DNA of 64,000 nucleotides, from contig NZ_JACHVA010000143.1 of NCBI RefSeq assembly GCF_014230055.1, forward strand, positions 101,191-165,190, given 5' to 3'. Below are positions 17,165-25,721 of the stretch, piece after piece; positions within the stretch are counted from its first letter, which is position 1, and the number at the start of each line of letters is the position of its first letter. The notes beneath the pieces are model-generated. The model had not been told where the DNA came from and made no database searches. It worked only from the letters and a program-made list of their open reading frames with translations. This DNA is from Puniceicoccus vermicola (GTDB lineage Bacteria; Verrucomicrobiota; Verrucomicrobiia; Opitutales; Puniceicoccaceae). The translations under genes and the position numbers were made by a program.

Positions 17165-19711
17165 GTGCCCGCCCCCAATACCCTCTTTTTTCTTCTCGGC
17201 CTGCTCTTGGCACCCATCGCTGCTTTGGCAGCCTTGGATCTGAACAACAATCGTCAAAGCGATGTCTGGGAGAATACGTTCCGGGCCACGGGATTGCTGC
17301 CCGAAGGGGATGAGGACCGAGACGGAGCCTCCAATGCTGACGAGGCGGTGGCGGGCACCGATCCATGGAATCCCGCTTCGAAGCTGCTCCCACAAATGGA
17401 GACCGGTAGGCTTCCTCCGGGGCAAATGGGGATCCAGTGGATGGCGCGAGGCCACAAGGAGTACATCCTCTGGACCAGCCCGGATCTTTCTCCGGATTCC
17501 TGGAGCCTTCACGGCAGATGGATCGGGATAGATGACACCATGGACACGTTCTTGTCCCTCCCCGCATCCTCCGCCCTTTTCATGCGACTCGAGGTCAACG
17601 ACCTCGATAGCGACGGCGACGGTCTCAACGATTGGGAAGAAGCCCTTCTCGGCTATGATCCCGAGACGCCGAACTCCATGCGCCTGCCGACAGCGGACTA
17701 CACCCGCGCCGCTGGCGCCGTGGTCTCGGGAAATACGGTCTCCATTAGCGCCGTCGACGCCACCACTCACGAAGGATGGCCCGATCCGGCCGTCTTTGCG
17801 ATCCGCCGCTCCGGTGGGGTTGATGCCCTCACGATTCACCTCGGCCAAACGGGCTCCGCAACCTCCGACTCCGACTACAATGCAATTTCCTCAACCGTTG
17901 AAATGCCCTTCGGCCGCAACACGGCGTGGGTTCAAGTGGTTCCGATCACCGATTCACTGATCGAAGGAGACGAAACAGTCACCCTCACCCTCCTGGAGGG
18001 GAGCGATTACACTCTCGATCCGCAGGACTCAGCGACCATTACCATTGAGGACGGATCAGGACCAGTCTCCGCCAAGGAGGCCGCCCGCTTTCTCACCCAA
18101 GCGACCTTCGGCCCCACACCCGAACTCATTCAAGAAGTTCAGACCCTCGGAATTGAAGACTGGATCGAGAACCAATTCAGCCAGCCGATCGGACTTCACC
18201 AGCCCGTCCTCGAGGCCATCGACTGGATCGACGAAGGAGGCGGCCCCTACTCGTTTCATAAAATGAGGGCATGGTGGGAGCAGGCGATGAATGCTCCCGA
18301 TCCCCTCCGCCAACGGATCGCCTTCGCCCTCAGCGAGATTCTCGTCATTTCCGACCACGGGGCACCGGATCGCACTCCCCGCGGAATGCTCAACTACTAT
18401 GACATGCTCCTCGCCAATTCCTTTGGCAACTACCGCGAGTTGATCGAGGACGTCACCTTTCACCCCTGCATGGGAATCTATCTCAGCCACCAAGGCAACC
18501 AACCTCCCGATCCGGAATTGGGCCGATTCCCCGACGAGAATTACGCCCGGGAGATCATGCAGTTGTTCACCATTGGGCTCTGGATGCTCGGCCCGGATGG
18601 CTCCGTCCTCCTCGACCCGCAGAATCAGGCTATCCCGACCTACGACAATAGCGATATCACCAACTTGGCCCGCGTTTTCACCGGGATGAGTTGGGGTGCG
18701 GGCGACACCACCGTGCGTTGGGAGTTCTTTTGGCCCGAGGTTCCTGAAGATTTCAACTACGACGACTTTTACGTCGAGCCCATGAAGATGTGGAACGGCC
18801 CCTATACCGAATGGTTCGAAGTAGCCCCGGATCAATGGCAGTCCAGAGAGGTTTTCCACCACGACCAAGGGAGTAAAAACGTGCTCGGAACGATCCTCCC
18901 GGCCAACGATCCGAACCAGCCGGAAACCGACTACGCCTACGCCGATGTCGATCGCGCCCTGAACGTTCTCTTCAATCATCAAAATATCGGTCCCTTCGTA
19001 TCCAGGCTTTTGATTCAGAGGCTTGTCACCTCCAATCCATCCCCGGGCTATGTGGGCCGGGTGGCTGCCGCCTTCGCAGACAATGGGGAAGGCGTCCGAG
19101 GCGACATGCAGGCCATTGTAAAAGCCATCCTCCTCGACCCCGAAGCCCGCGATTACTCCGTTTCGGAGGACCCACACTACGGAATGCAGCGGGAACCCTA
19201 TCTCCGTTTCGTGTCTCTGGCACGCGCCTTTGATGCCGCCAGCGAATCCGGCATCTATGAGATCTACTGGATTGAGGATGAATACGGGATGACTCCTCTC
19301 TCCTCCCCCAGCGTCTTCAATTTCTTCAGCCCCACCTATCAACCCTCTGGGCCGATCAAAGATGCCGGACTGGTCGCCCCTGAATTCCAAATCACCAACG
19401 AGGTCACCGGCATCCGCGTCCCCAATCACCTCTTCAGCTCGATTTGGTATCAAGTGACTTGGAACGGTGATCGACCGACCCGCGAGGTGCATTTCGACTT
19501 TTCGGACGAGCTCGCCCTGGTCGGCGATACGGACGCACTCTTGGAGCATCTGGACGTCACCTTGATGCACGGGCAGATGAGCAATGAAATGCGTGAGCTC
19601 CTCCACTTCACCCTGACTCGCCCCGACGTCCTCAATCAGTCCGAGAGCGAACAGGTTCGCCTTGCCATCTATCTCATCGCCAGCTCCCCGGAATTTGCCG
19701 TCCTCTACTGA
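17165..19711 (+). CDS. Secreted DUF1800 protein with calcium-binding repeats and a Calx-beta domain
   Basis: Predicted 848 residues from a GTG at 17165, chosen because a signal peptide follows at once (PNTLFFLLGLLLAPIAALA). Upstream in-frame starts would bury that signal. Two aspartate-rich repeats of thrombospondin-type-3 kind follow (DRDGASNADEAVAGTDP and DLDSDGDGLNDWEEALLGYD). Next comes a Calx-beta-like domain (VVPITDSLIEGDETVTLTL). From about residue 300 the DUF1800 domain begins (AARFLTQATFGPTPELI). DUF1800 proteins are exported and regularly encoded beside DUF1501 proteins, as here (40 bp gap). The biochemical function is not established. Confidence 0.88.
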   Translation: MPAPNTLFFLLGLLLAPIAALAALDLNNNRQSDVWENTFRATGLLPEGDEDRDGASNADEAVAGTDPWNPASKLLPQMETGRLPPGQMGIQWMARGHKEYILWTSPDLSPDSWSLHGRWIGIDDTMDTFLSLPASSALFMRLEVNDLDSDGDGLNDWEEALLGYDPETPNSMRLPTADYTRAAGAVVSGNTVSISAVDATTHEGWPDPAVFAIRRSGGVDALTIHLGQTGSATSDSDYNAISSTVEMPFGRNTAWVQVVPITDSLIEGDETVTLTLLEGSDYTLDPQDSATITIEDGSGPVSAKEAARFLTQATFGPTPELIQEVQTLGIEDWIENQFSQPIGLHQPVLEAIDWIDEGGGPYSFHKMRAWWEQAMNAPDPLRQRIAFALSEILVISDHGAPDRTPRGMLNYYDMLLANSFGNYRELIEDVTFHPCMGIYLSHQGNQPPDPELGRFPDENYAREIMQLFTIGLWMLGPDGSVLLDPQNQAIPTYDNSDITNLARVFTGMSWGAGDTTVRWEFFWPEVPEDFNYDDFYVEPMKMWNGPYTEWFEVAPDQWQSREVFHHDQGSKNVLGTILPANDPNQPETDYAYADVDRALNVLFNHQNIGPFVSRLLIQRLVTSNPSPGYVGRVAAAFADNGEGVRGDMQAIVKAILLDPEARDYSVSEDPHYGMQREPYLRFVSLARAFDAASESGIYEIYWIEDEYGMTPLSSPSVFNFFSPTYQPSGPIKDAGLVAPEFQITNEVTGIRVPNHLFSSIWYQVTWNGDRPTREVHFDFSDELALVGDTDALLEHLDVTLMHGQMSNEMRELLHFTLTRPDVLNQSESEQVRLAIYLIASSPEFAVLY

Positions 19712-19751
19712 TCCACCGAAACGCCCAGTTTTTAACCCCGCTCCCTTTGTC

Positions 19752-21158
19752 ATGAGTAAACGAATCAGCCGCCGCAAGTTCATCGGACAAGCCTGTTGCT
19801 CAGCGGTCGGTTCGACCGCCCTCTTTTCCACGCTGTTGAACCTGCGGATGGCCAACACGGCCGCCGCCCAGAGCGTCCCCACTGGCGGCGACTACAAAGC
19901 GCTGGTCTGCCTCTTTTTCGCCGGCGGATGCGATTCCTTCAACATGCTTCTCCCATATGGAGATACCGAGTATTCGGAGTATGCCGCCATCCGCGGAGAC
20001 CTGGCCCTAAGCAAATCCGCCGGAGAGATCCTGCCCCTCACCTTGAACCAGCCCATTGGTAAAGATCTCGGCATTCACAGTGGGATGCCGGAGATTCAGG
20101 CCCTCTGCAACGCGGGGAACGCAGCCTGGCTCGCCAACGTCGGCACCTTGGTGCAACCCACCACCAAAGAACAGTATCAGGCCGAATCGGTCATTCTGCC
20201 CCTCGGGCTCTATTCCCACGCAGACCAGATCCGGCAGTGGCAAACCTCTGTCCCGCAGGATACGTCGTCCATCGGCTGGGGAGGACGCACTGCCGACCTC
20301 CTCCATTCGCTCAACAACAACGAGAACATCTCCATGAACATTTCCATTGCCGGGAACAACACTTGGCAATCGGGCAATGAAGTGTTCGAGTACGTCGTCT
20401 CCCCGAACGGTTCTACTGGGCGCAGCCGCTACGATCTCACATGGGGCGTCAATCCCGCCATGAGCGCGGCGATCGACAGCCAGCTGACCCACGACTACCA
20501 AAACCTCTTCGTCGATACGTTTGCGAAAAAGGGAAAGGGCGCCATGGATGCCCACGCGGAATTCTCGGCGGCGATTGATCAGGCCACTCCGCTCCAAACC
20601 GTTTTCCCCGAGGAAAACTACCTCGCCAGTCAGCTCCGCATGGTCGCTCGCAGTATCAGTGCCCACAGCGCCCTGAATATGAACCGCCAAACCTTCTTCG
20701 TCCAAGTGGGTGGCTGGGATCATCACGACGAGGTGCTCGGCACCATGGCGACCATGCTCCCACAGGTCAGCGAAGCCGTCGACGCCTTCTACAACGCCCT
20801 CACCGAACTCAACGAGCAAAACAACGTAACTCTCTTCACCGCCTCCGACTTCGGACGCACCCTGACCTCTAACGGCGCCGGATCCGACCATGCTTGGGGA
20901 GGCAATCACCTCATCGTTGGAGGCGCGGTCAACGGAGGACAAGTCTACGGCACCTATCCGGACCTATTCGAAGGAAACCTGCAAGACACCGGGCGGGGAC
21001 GCCTCATCCCCACCACTTCCGTCGATGCCTATTTCGGGGAACTCGCACTCTGGTTCGGAGTCAGCCCCCAGGACCTGCCCACCGTTCTTCCCAATGTTAC
21101 GAACTTCTACACGCCCTCGGCCGCGAGCGGCCCGCTTGGCTTCATGAATATGTCTTAG
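19752..21158 (+). CDS. DUF1501 family protein with Tat-type signal
   Basis: Predicted 468 residues from the ATG at 19752. The N-terminus carries a twin-arginine signal (SRRKFIGQACC) followed by a hydrophobic stretch. The body shows LVCLFFAGGCDSFNMLLPYG, VGGWDHHDEV and FTASDFGRTLTSNGAGSDHAWGG, all typical of the DUF1501 family, which has an alkaline-phosphatase/sulfatase-like fold. It presumably works in the periplasm with the DUF1800 protein encoded upstream. The activity is unknown. Confidence 0.9.
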   Translation: MSKRISRRKFIGQACCSAVGSTALFSTLLNLRMANTAAAQSVPTGGDYKALVCLFFAGGCDSFNMLLPYGDTEYSEYAAIRGDLALSKSAGEILPLTLNQPIGKDLGIHSGMPEIQALCNAGNAAWLANVGTLVQPTTKEQYQAESVILPLGLYSHADQIRQWQTSVPQDTSSIGWGGRTADLLHSLNNNENISMNISIAGNNTWQSGNEVFEYVVSPNGSTGRSRYDLTWGVNPAMSAAIDSQLTHDYQNLFVDTFAKKGKGAMDAHAEFSAAIDQATPLQTVFPEENYLASQLRMVARSISAHSALNMNRQTFFVQVGGWDHHDEVLGTMATMLPQVSEAVDAFYNALTELNEQNNVTLFTASDFGRTLTSNGAGSDHAWGGNHLIVGGAVNGGQVYGTYPDLFEGNLQDTGRGRLIPTTSVDAYFGELALWFGVSPQDLPTVLPNVTNFYTPSAASGPLGFMNMS

Positions 21159-21198
21159 CACTCCGAGGACGAACCCTTCTCCCTAGGATACAAATGCC

Positions 21199-21711
21199 AT
21201 GAAGCTCAGAGCCTGGATCCTGATCCCTCTCGCACTCTGCCTTTTCGTGTTCTGGATCTCCACCCGGCAACCGGAGAGTCGCCCCGCGCCGGCCCCGGCG
21301 ACTGTCCGGGAAAAGACCTCCCCAAGGGAACCAATCCTCCCAACCACAGCCCCTCACAATCCAACCTCCCCCCTTGCTCAGAAAATCAATCAGCCGGACC
21401 AGAGCCCGCAGAGAGATTTGGAAATCGTCTACACCCTTCTCAACCAGACCCGTCTCTTCGTAAAAGACCTCGCCACTCGCCCCCTCGGAACCAACGCCGA
21501 ATTCACCGCCGTCCTCACCGGCAATAACAGCCTTCGGCTCGCGGCCATCCCCGCGAATCATCCCGCTATCAACCCCTCTGGCGAACTCACCGACCGTTGG
21601 GGAACTCCCCTCTTTTTCCATCCCCTGAGCAGCGAGAACACGACCCTACGCTCCGCAGGCCCCGACCGCCAATTGTTCACGGAGGACGATTACGTCTATC
21701 CGAATCAATAG
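21199..21711 (+). CDS. Small secreted/anchored protein with prepilin-like tail
   Basis: A 170-residue protein with an N-terminal hydrophobic segment (AWILIPLALCLFVFWIS) and a proline-rich linker. The C-terminus is TDRWGTPLFFHPLS and LRSAGPDRQLFTEDD. That tail resembles the calcium-binding end of GspG-like pseudopilins (D-x-W-G-T-P). It starts 40 bp after DUF1501 on the same strand, so it belongs to the same operon. It may help assemble or anchor the exported DUF1800/DUF1501 pair. This is inferred only from context. Confidence 0.65.
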   Translation: MKLRAWILIPLALCLFVFWISTRQPESRPAPAPATVREKTSPREPILPTTAPHNPTSPLAQKINQPDQSPQRDLEIVYTLLNQTRLFVKDLATRPLGTNAEFTAVLTGNNSLRLAAIPANHPAINPSGELTDRWGTPLFFHPLSSENTTLRSAGPDRQLFTEDDYVYPNQ

Positions 21712-21734
21712 AACCCGTGCGGCGCCAGCGGACC

Positions 21735-21750
21735 GCGGACTTCAGTCCGC
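21735..21750. repeat. Perfect palindrome GCGGACT/AGTCCGC
   Basis: GCGGACTTCAGTCCGC lies 24 bp after the stop of the preceding gene and is followed by CCCCGTAG. It could be a REP-like element or a transcript-end hairpin, but there is no T-run. Confidence 0.6.
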
Positions 21751-21812
21751 CCCGTAGGAAGGACCACGGCGGAAGGGCGCTTTCGGAGCCGATCCCCGAA
21801 CATACCGATCGA

Positions 21813-21835
21813 AAGTGCTCTCGCACTTCCGCTAC
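21813..21835 (-). repeat. REP-like palindrome, GTAGCGGAAG family
   Basis: AAGTGC-TCTC-GCACTT followed by CCGCTAC. On the minus strand it reads GTAGCGG then AAGTGC. The same GTAGCGGAAG lead occurs inside each unit of the array at 8946-9735, linking the two. Confidence 0.7.
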
Positions 21836-21946
21836 AAAGGAAAAATACCGCTCCAAGGGGGAGGGATTAAAATCTGTGCTCCGCCCCCCCCCGGCCCTCC
21901 CTTTTCCCACTGGAAACCCAGACGGACCTCCGTTAGAAAGAGAAAG

Positions 21947-23329
21947 ATGTCCAATTTCCTCGAAACCGTTCCGGCGGAGCAAGCTACTCTCATCCGCAAT
22001 CTCGCCCAGCAAGCGAAGGCCGCGGGAGGTCGTCTGCTCCTGGTTGGGGGGGCCGTGCGGGATCTTCTTTCCGGGAAGGTTCCCGTTGAGTTCGACCTCG
22101 AGGTGTTCGGCCTCTCACTCGATGCCATTGAGCGCGAGCTCGGACGGGAGATTCCCCTCATTCAAGTCGGCCGTTCATTCCCCGTCGTCAAAGTCCGCGA
22201 CCAGCCGATCGACATCGCCATTCCCCGTACCGAGTGGAAAACCGGCAACCGCCACACCGATTTCGGTTTTGAAGCCAATCCTGATCTGGATTTTGCCACC
22301 GCCGCCCGACGTCGGGATTTTACGATCAACGCCATTGGCTGGGATCCGCTCACCCAAGAATTGATGGATCCCTACGGAGGCGAGAAAGACCTGCGCGCCG
22401 GCATCCTCCGCCACGTCTCCGACCAATTTGGCGAAGATGCCCTTCGGGTTCTCCGGGCCATGCAATTCATCGCCCGCTTCGACCTCACGCCCGCCCCGGA
22501 AACGATCGCCGTCTGCCGCACCCTGGAGCAGACCCACCTCGCCGCCGAGCGCATCTTTGAAGAATGGAAGAAACTCATTCTCAAAGGGAAGATCCCTTCC
22601 AAAGGAATGTTCTTCCTGGAAGAAGTCGGCTGGCTCCGCTTCTACCCGGAACTGGAGGTTCTCGTCGACTGCCCGCAAGATCCCCGTTGGCACCCGGAAG
22701 GGACGGTCTGGCGGCACACCTGCTTCTGCCTCGACGCCTTCGCCCGCGAGCGCATCGGAGAAGAGAAGGAGGATCTCATCGTCGGCCTCGCCGTCCTCTG
22801 TCACGATCTCGGCAAAGCCACGACTACCACAACCGACGAAGAGGGCGGCATCCACTCTTACGGCCACGAAAAGGCGGGAATCCATCCGACGCGAGCTCTC
22901 CTCTCGCGGATGACTCGGGAGAAATCCCTGATCGAAGAAATCGAGCCCCTGGTCGTCACCCACATGCGCCCCCGCCAACTCTTCGAGCACAAATCCGGCC
23001 CGGCCGCCGTCCGGCGCCTCGCGGACAAAGTCGGCCGCCTGGACCGCCTCCTCCGTGTTTGCCGAGCCGATACAGCCGGACGCCCCCCATTGCCTCCCGG
23101 AGATTTCCCCGAGGGACAGTGGCTCCTCAACCGCGCCGAGGAACTCAACGTCTCCAACAACCGCCCCTACCCCATTCTCCAAGGCCGCGACCTCCTCAAG
23201 CTCGGCGTAGATCCCGGCCCCAGAATGGGCAAGCTTCTCAAGCGACTTTTCGAAGACCAACTCGACGGAAAATTTGAAACCAAAGATGAAGGCCTCGAAC
23301 GGGCGAAGGAACTGGCAGATCTCGATTAA
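21947..23329 (+). CDS. cca: CCA tRNA nucleotidyltransferase with HD domain
   Basis: Predicted 460 residues from the ATG at 21947 (MSNFLETVPAEQATLI). The nucleotidyltransferase signature is LVGGAVRDLLSGKVPVEFDL, and the second motif RRRDFTINAIG is present. Next comes the CCA-specific head/neck (YGGEKDLRAGILRHVS and EDALRVLRAMQFIARF). An HD-type region (CHDLGKATTTTTD) lies at about residues 285-300. It adds or repairs the 3' CCA of tRNA, using CTP and ATP. The last 156 bp are duplicated as a fragment at 38253-38411. Confidence 0.93.
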   Translation: MSNFLETVPAEQATLIRNLAQQAKAAGGRLLLVGGAVRDLLSGKVPVEFDLEVFGLSLDAIERELGREIPLIQVGRSFPVVKVRDQPIDIAIPRTEWKTGNRHTDFGFEANPDLDFATAARRRDFTINAIGWDPLTQELMDPYGGEKDLRAGILRHVSDQFGEDALRVLRAMQFIARFDLTPAPETIAVCRTLEQTHLAAERIFEEWKKLILKGKIPSKGMFFLEEVGWLRFYPELEVLVDCPQDPRWHPEGTVWRHTCFCLDAFARERIGEEKEDLIVGLAVLCHDLGKATTTTTDEEGGIHSYGHEKAGIHPTRALLSRMTREKSLIEEIEPLVVTHMRPRQLFEHKSGPAAVRRLADKVGRLDRLLRVCRADTAGRPPLPPGDFPEGQWLLNRAEELNVSNNRPYPILQGRDLLKLGVDPGPRMGKLLKRLFEDQLDGKFETKDEGLERAKELADLD

Positions 23330-23531
23330 GAAAACGAGCTCCACCTGCGTAGATCCTGCTGATGACCTGGGATCGGGTGGCTTCAGCACCCGACTCTCTC
23401 GCTTTCGCAAAACGAGAGCACGAAGTGATTTTGCAAAGGGCCGAGAAAGCTTTTGGGCCCTTCATCGCCGGTAATGATGAACGGAATCTGTTAGAACGAA
23501 ATTTTCAGAACCCAGATTATCGAAACAGTCT

Positions 23532-24371
23532 TTATTGATCCGACAATTCAGCCTGAGAGATCGAAATGTTTCTGTAAATCGCCGCCCTTTGATTCATATG
23601 CCGCAGACCAATTCGACCTTCATTCAAGTTGGGAGTTTGGGATAGATCCCAACGAAAAAACCGGGATTCAGTGGGGTTTTGAACCTGCATCAGCAACTCC
23701 TCTCCCCGCTTGATCACGGTGATATGATGAGTGATTCCAGGTTCAAAAAGACCGACAGCCGAATAATCAGGCTCGATTTCCATTTTACTAAAGTCACCTC
23801 CAGCGAGCGAGCGAGGGTAGCGGCGAGCACGAATGTAAGCGGACTCCTTCGTCGCTTCGGGATCATTGTCAAAAGCCGCAAAGCTGATGTGCAACAAGTT
23901 CATATGGTCGAAATACATTTTCATGTATGGAATCTGTCGCAGATCATTCCATTGGGAGATGTCCTCGACATAAGGGGCTTCACCCGTCCCCGTTGCAAAG
24001 AGGTAGATGAGGTTCACATAATGGTCGACCGTATCCATCCGAGTATAATCGAATTCCAGCTTAAGGTCGCCTTGAAAACTCTGCTGAGTCCACAAGACCG
24101 CATGAGACGCATTATCCCTCGCGATCGGTCCAGCCGAATAAAAAAGGCCATTGGGTAAGTTCTTGAGCGTCGCTTTGTGCCCATCGAGAAACCAGTGATC
24201 CTGCCAAGGCTCCCGTCCTGAAAAGCGCATGACTTCTGTCCAATTCTCACCGCGCGCTTGATCGAAAGTATTGCGCAGGTCGCTATCGTCCTGAGATTCC
24301 GGAGTCGCCATAGAAATCGTATTGAAACAGCTCATCATCGAAACGGCGAGCGCCAAGGCTCGAAAATTCAT
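23532..24371 (-). CDS. Secreted DUF1961 family protein (concanavalin-like)
   Basis: Predicted 279 residues from the ATG at 24371, which is followed by a signal peptide (NFRALALAVSMMSCFNTISMA). Earlier in-frame starts up to 24473 exist. The body (WFLDGHKATLKNLPNGLFY, DLKLEFDYTRMDT and NLIYLFATGTGEAPYVEDIS) matches the DUF1961 family as far as recognised, a beta-sandwich found in glycan-degradation loci. It lies about 150 bp downstream of the LamG-like gene on the same strand and is probably co-transcribed from the operator at 25518-25551. Confidence 0.75.
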   Translation of the reverse strand: MNFRALALAVSMMSCFNTISMATPESQDDSDLRNTFDQARGENWTEVMRFSGREPWQDHWFLDGHKATLKNLPNGLFYSAGPIARDNASHAVLWTQQSFQGDLKLEFDYTRMDTVDHYVNLIYLFATGTGEAPYVEDISQWNDLRQIPYMKMYFDHMNLLHISFAAFDNDPEATKESAYIRARRYPRSLAGGDFSKMEIEPDYSAVGLFEPGITHHITVIKRGEELLMQVQNPTESRFFRWDLSQTPNLNEGRIGLRHMNQRAAIYRNISISQAELSDQ

Positions 24372-24518
24372 TCGAATTCGAACCGCTTTTGAGAGTCCAG
24401 TAACGAAAATCCTGACATTAAAGGGGTTCTCCATCAGATTCATTTGATCCTTTCGAGCCGAGGCTCCGGACATCGTGTAAAAAGACTGCCCGGAACACTT
24501 ACGACCAAAATTTTCGAT

Positions 24519-25412
24519 TCAGCGATCCCCAAACCTGCTGCGCCGAAGAAAAACCAGTAGGATTGCGAAAAACCCGACAAACATCGAGGACGTGCTCAAC
24601 TCTGGAATCGCATTCGCCCGTATGCCCTCCAAATCACCGAGACTCAGTGCGCCCGAAGCATCAGCTGCTCCTCCGTCTGTATAGACTCGCAGATCATCAA
24701 GGAGACCATCGTAGGGACGGTTGTAGCCACTGGAGTTACCGATAAGCAGCGTCTCAGAAGTTGTATGGACGGTGTCCGGATCAAAGGTAGCCGTGCCAAG
24801 AAGTGAGACCGAATCCGTCTTCGAGCCCGCATAGATGCTGGTCAGGCCCGTAGTTCCGTCATAAGAGGTAGCAAAGAAGACCCACTCATCCGTTGTATCA
24901 AAGAGAGAACTGGATTCATTGAGGGTTTCGGTTCCTGCCGAACCGTCACCTTGCCGAAACGCCAAGGTCAATGCATCGCTGTTGGGCAAATAGATCGCGT
25001 TGTAAGACCCGAACTGGATAATTCGGGCAAATGATCCAGGCGTCGATTCAGCCTTGGCCCATCCAGTGATCGTAAAAGAGGTCGAGCCTCCAAAACCGCT
25101 CGCACCGCTAGCTGAGGAGGCCGTCGCCGCAGCATTCTTATTCGAAGTGGCGGAATTCCCCATTGCATCGGGTGCCGTCATATCAAAAGCGTAGTCTCCC
25201 GCTAAACCGGATACTCCGGAACCGTCCGCTCCGCGTGTCGCCGCTCCGTCGAAAACGGCTTCTGTTGTGTTGCTACCGGTTGACGTGGTGCCCGTGGCAT
25301 TCCCAGAATCATTAAAATTAAATTCGTAGAGGAGAGTCTGGGCGTTCAGTCCACAGCCTGATGCGCTAAGGGTCAGAGTGAGGATCAATGTTTTTGCTTT
25401 GAGGTTTTTCAT
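24519..25412 (-). CDS. LamG-like surface protein with variant PEP-CTERM tail
   Basis: This 297-residue protein has a signal peptide (KTLILTLTLSASGCGLNA). A concanavalin/LamG-like domain follows (FTITGWAKAESTPGSFARII and NRPYDGLLDDLRVYTDGG, the latter a LamG ending). The C-terminus has IPELSTSSMFVGFFAILLVF and then RRSRFGDR. That is the motif, hydrophobic span and basic end of a PEP-CTERM sorting signal, with IPELS in place of PEPS. It is the first gene after a 34-bp operator palindrome. The role is likely cell-surface binding of glycan or matrix. Confidence 0.8.
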   Translation of the reverse strand: MKNLKAKTLILTLTLSASGCGLNAQTLLYEFNFNDSGNATGTTSTGSNTTEAVFDGAATRGADGSGVSGLAGDYAFDMTAPDAMGNSATSNKNAAATASSASGASGFGGSTSFTITGWAKAESTPGSFARIIQFGSYNAIYLPNSDALTLAFRQGDGSAGTETLNESSSLFDTTDEWVFFATSYDGTTGLTSIYAGSKTDSVSLLGTATFDPDTVHTTSETLLIGNSSGYNRPYDGLLDDLRVYTDGGAADASGALSLGDLEGIRANAIPELSTSSMFVGFFAILLVFLRRSRFGDR

Positions 25413-25517
25413 GATTCGTTGGTGTATTGAGGGATTCCTCGGTGACTTTGAGTCTCCCGAATTTCAGGGGTGGTAGATTTTGAAGAGAGCATTCTCCTCC
25501 CTCACTGTTCAGGCAAC

Positions 25518-25551
25518 GGATGGTTAATTTAACTCGTTAAATTAACCATCC
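25518..25551. promoter_or_regulatory. LacI-type operator, module 1 site A
   Basis: A perfect inverted repeat with 16-bp arms (GGATGGTTAATTTAAC and its complement) around a TC centre. The core TTTAAC-N2-GTTAAA is shared with sites at 27823, 28970 and 38091. It lies 106 bp upstream of the LamG-like gene start. Confidence 0.8.
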
Positions 25552-25721
25552 TTCCGTCAATTAGGAATGCTCCGAAAATATCGAGAATCGTCGTCAAATC
25601 ACCGACACTTCGATTCTGCCCGTTCCATGCGAGAGGGCCAACAAAAGAAGCCGTAACCGCAGGGTGCTTCCGTCCAAGAGGAAGGCTGCGTGCTCATCCT
25701 ATCGACTCAACTGCCTTGGAT
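25552..25721. other. Intergenic, nothing further recognised
   Basis: Between operator A and the end of the beta-helix gene no terminator or gene was recognised. Confidence 0.4.

Noticed and set aside
18056..19882. 608-residue minus-strand frame
   Set aside because: It is antisense to the DUF1800 gene and follows the GC-rich codon pattern of that gene; no domain is seen.
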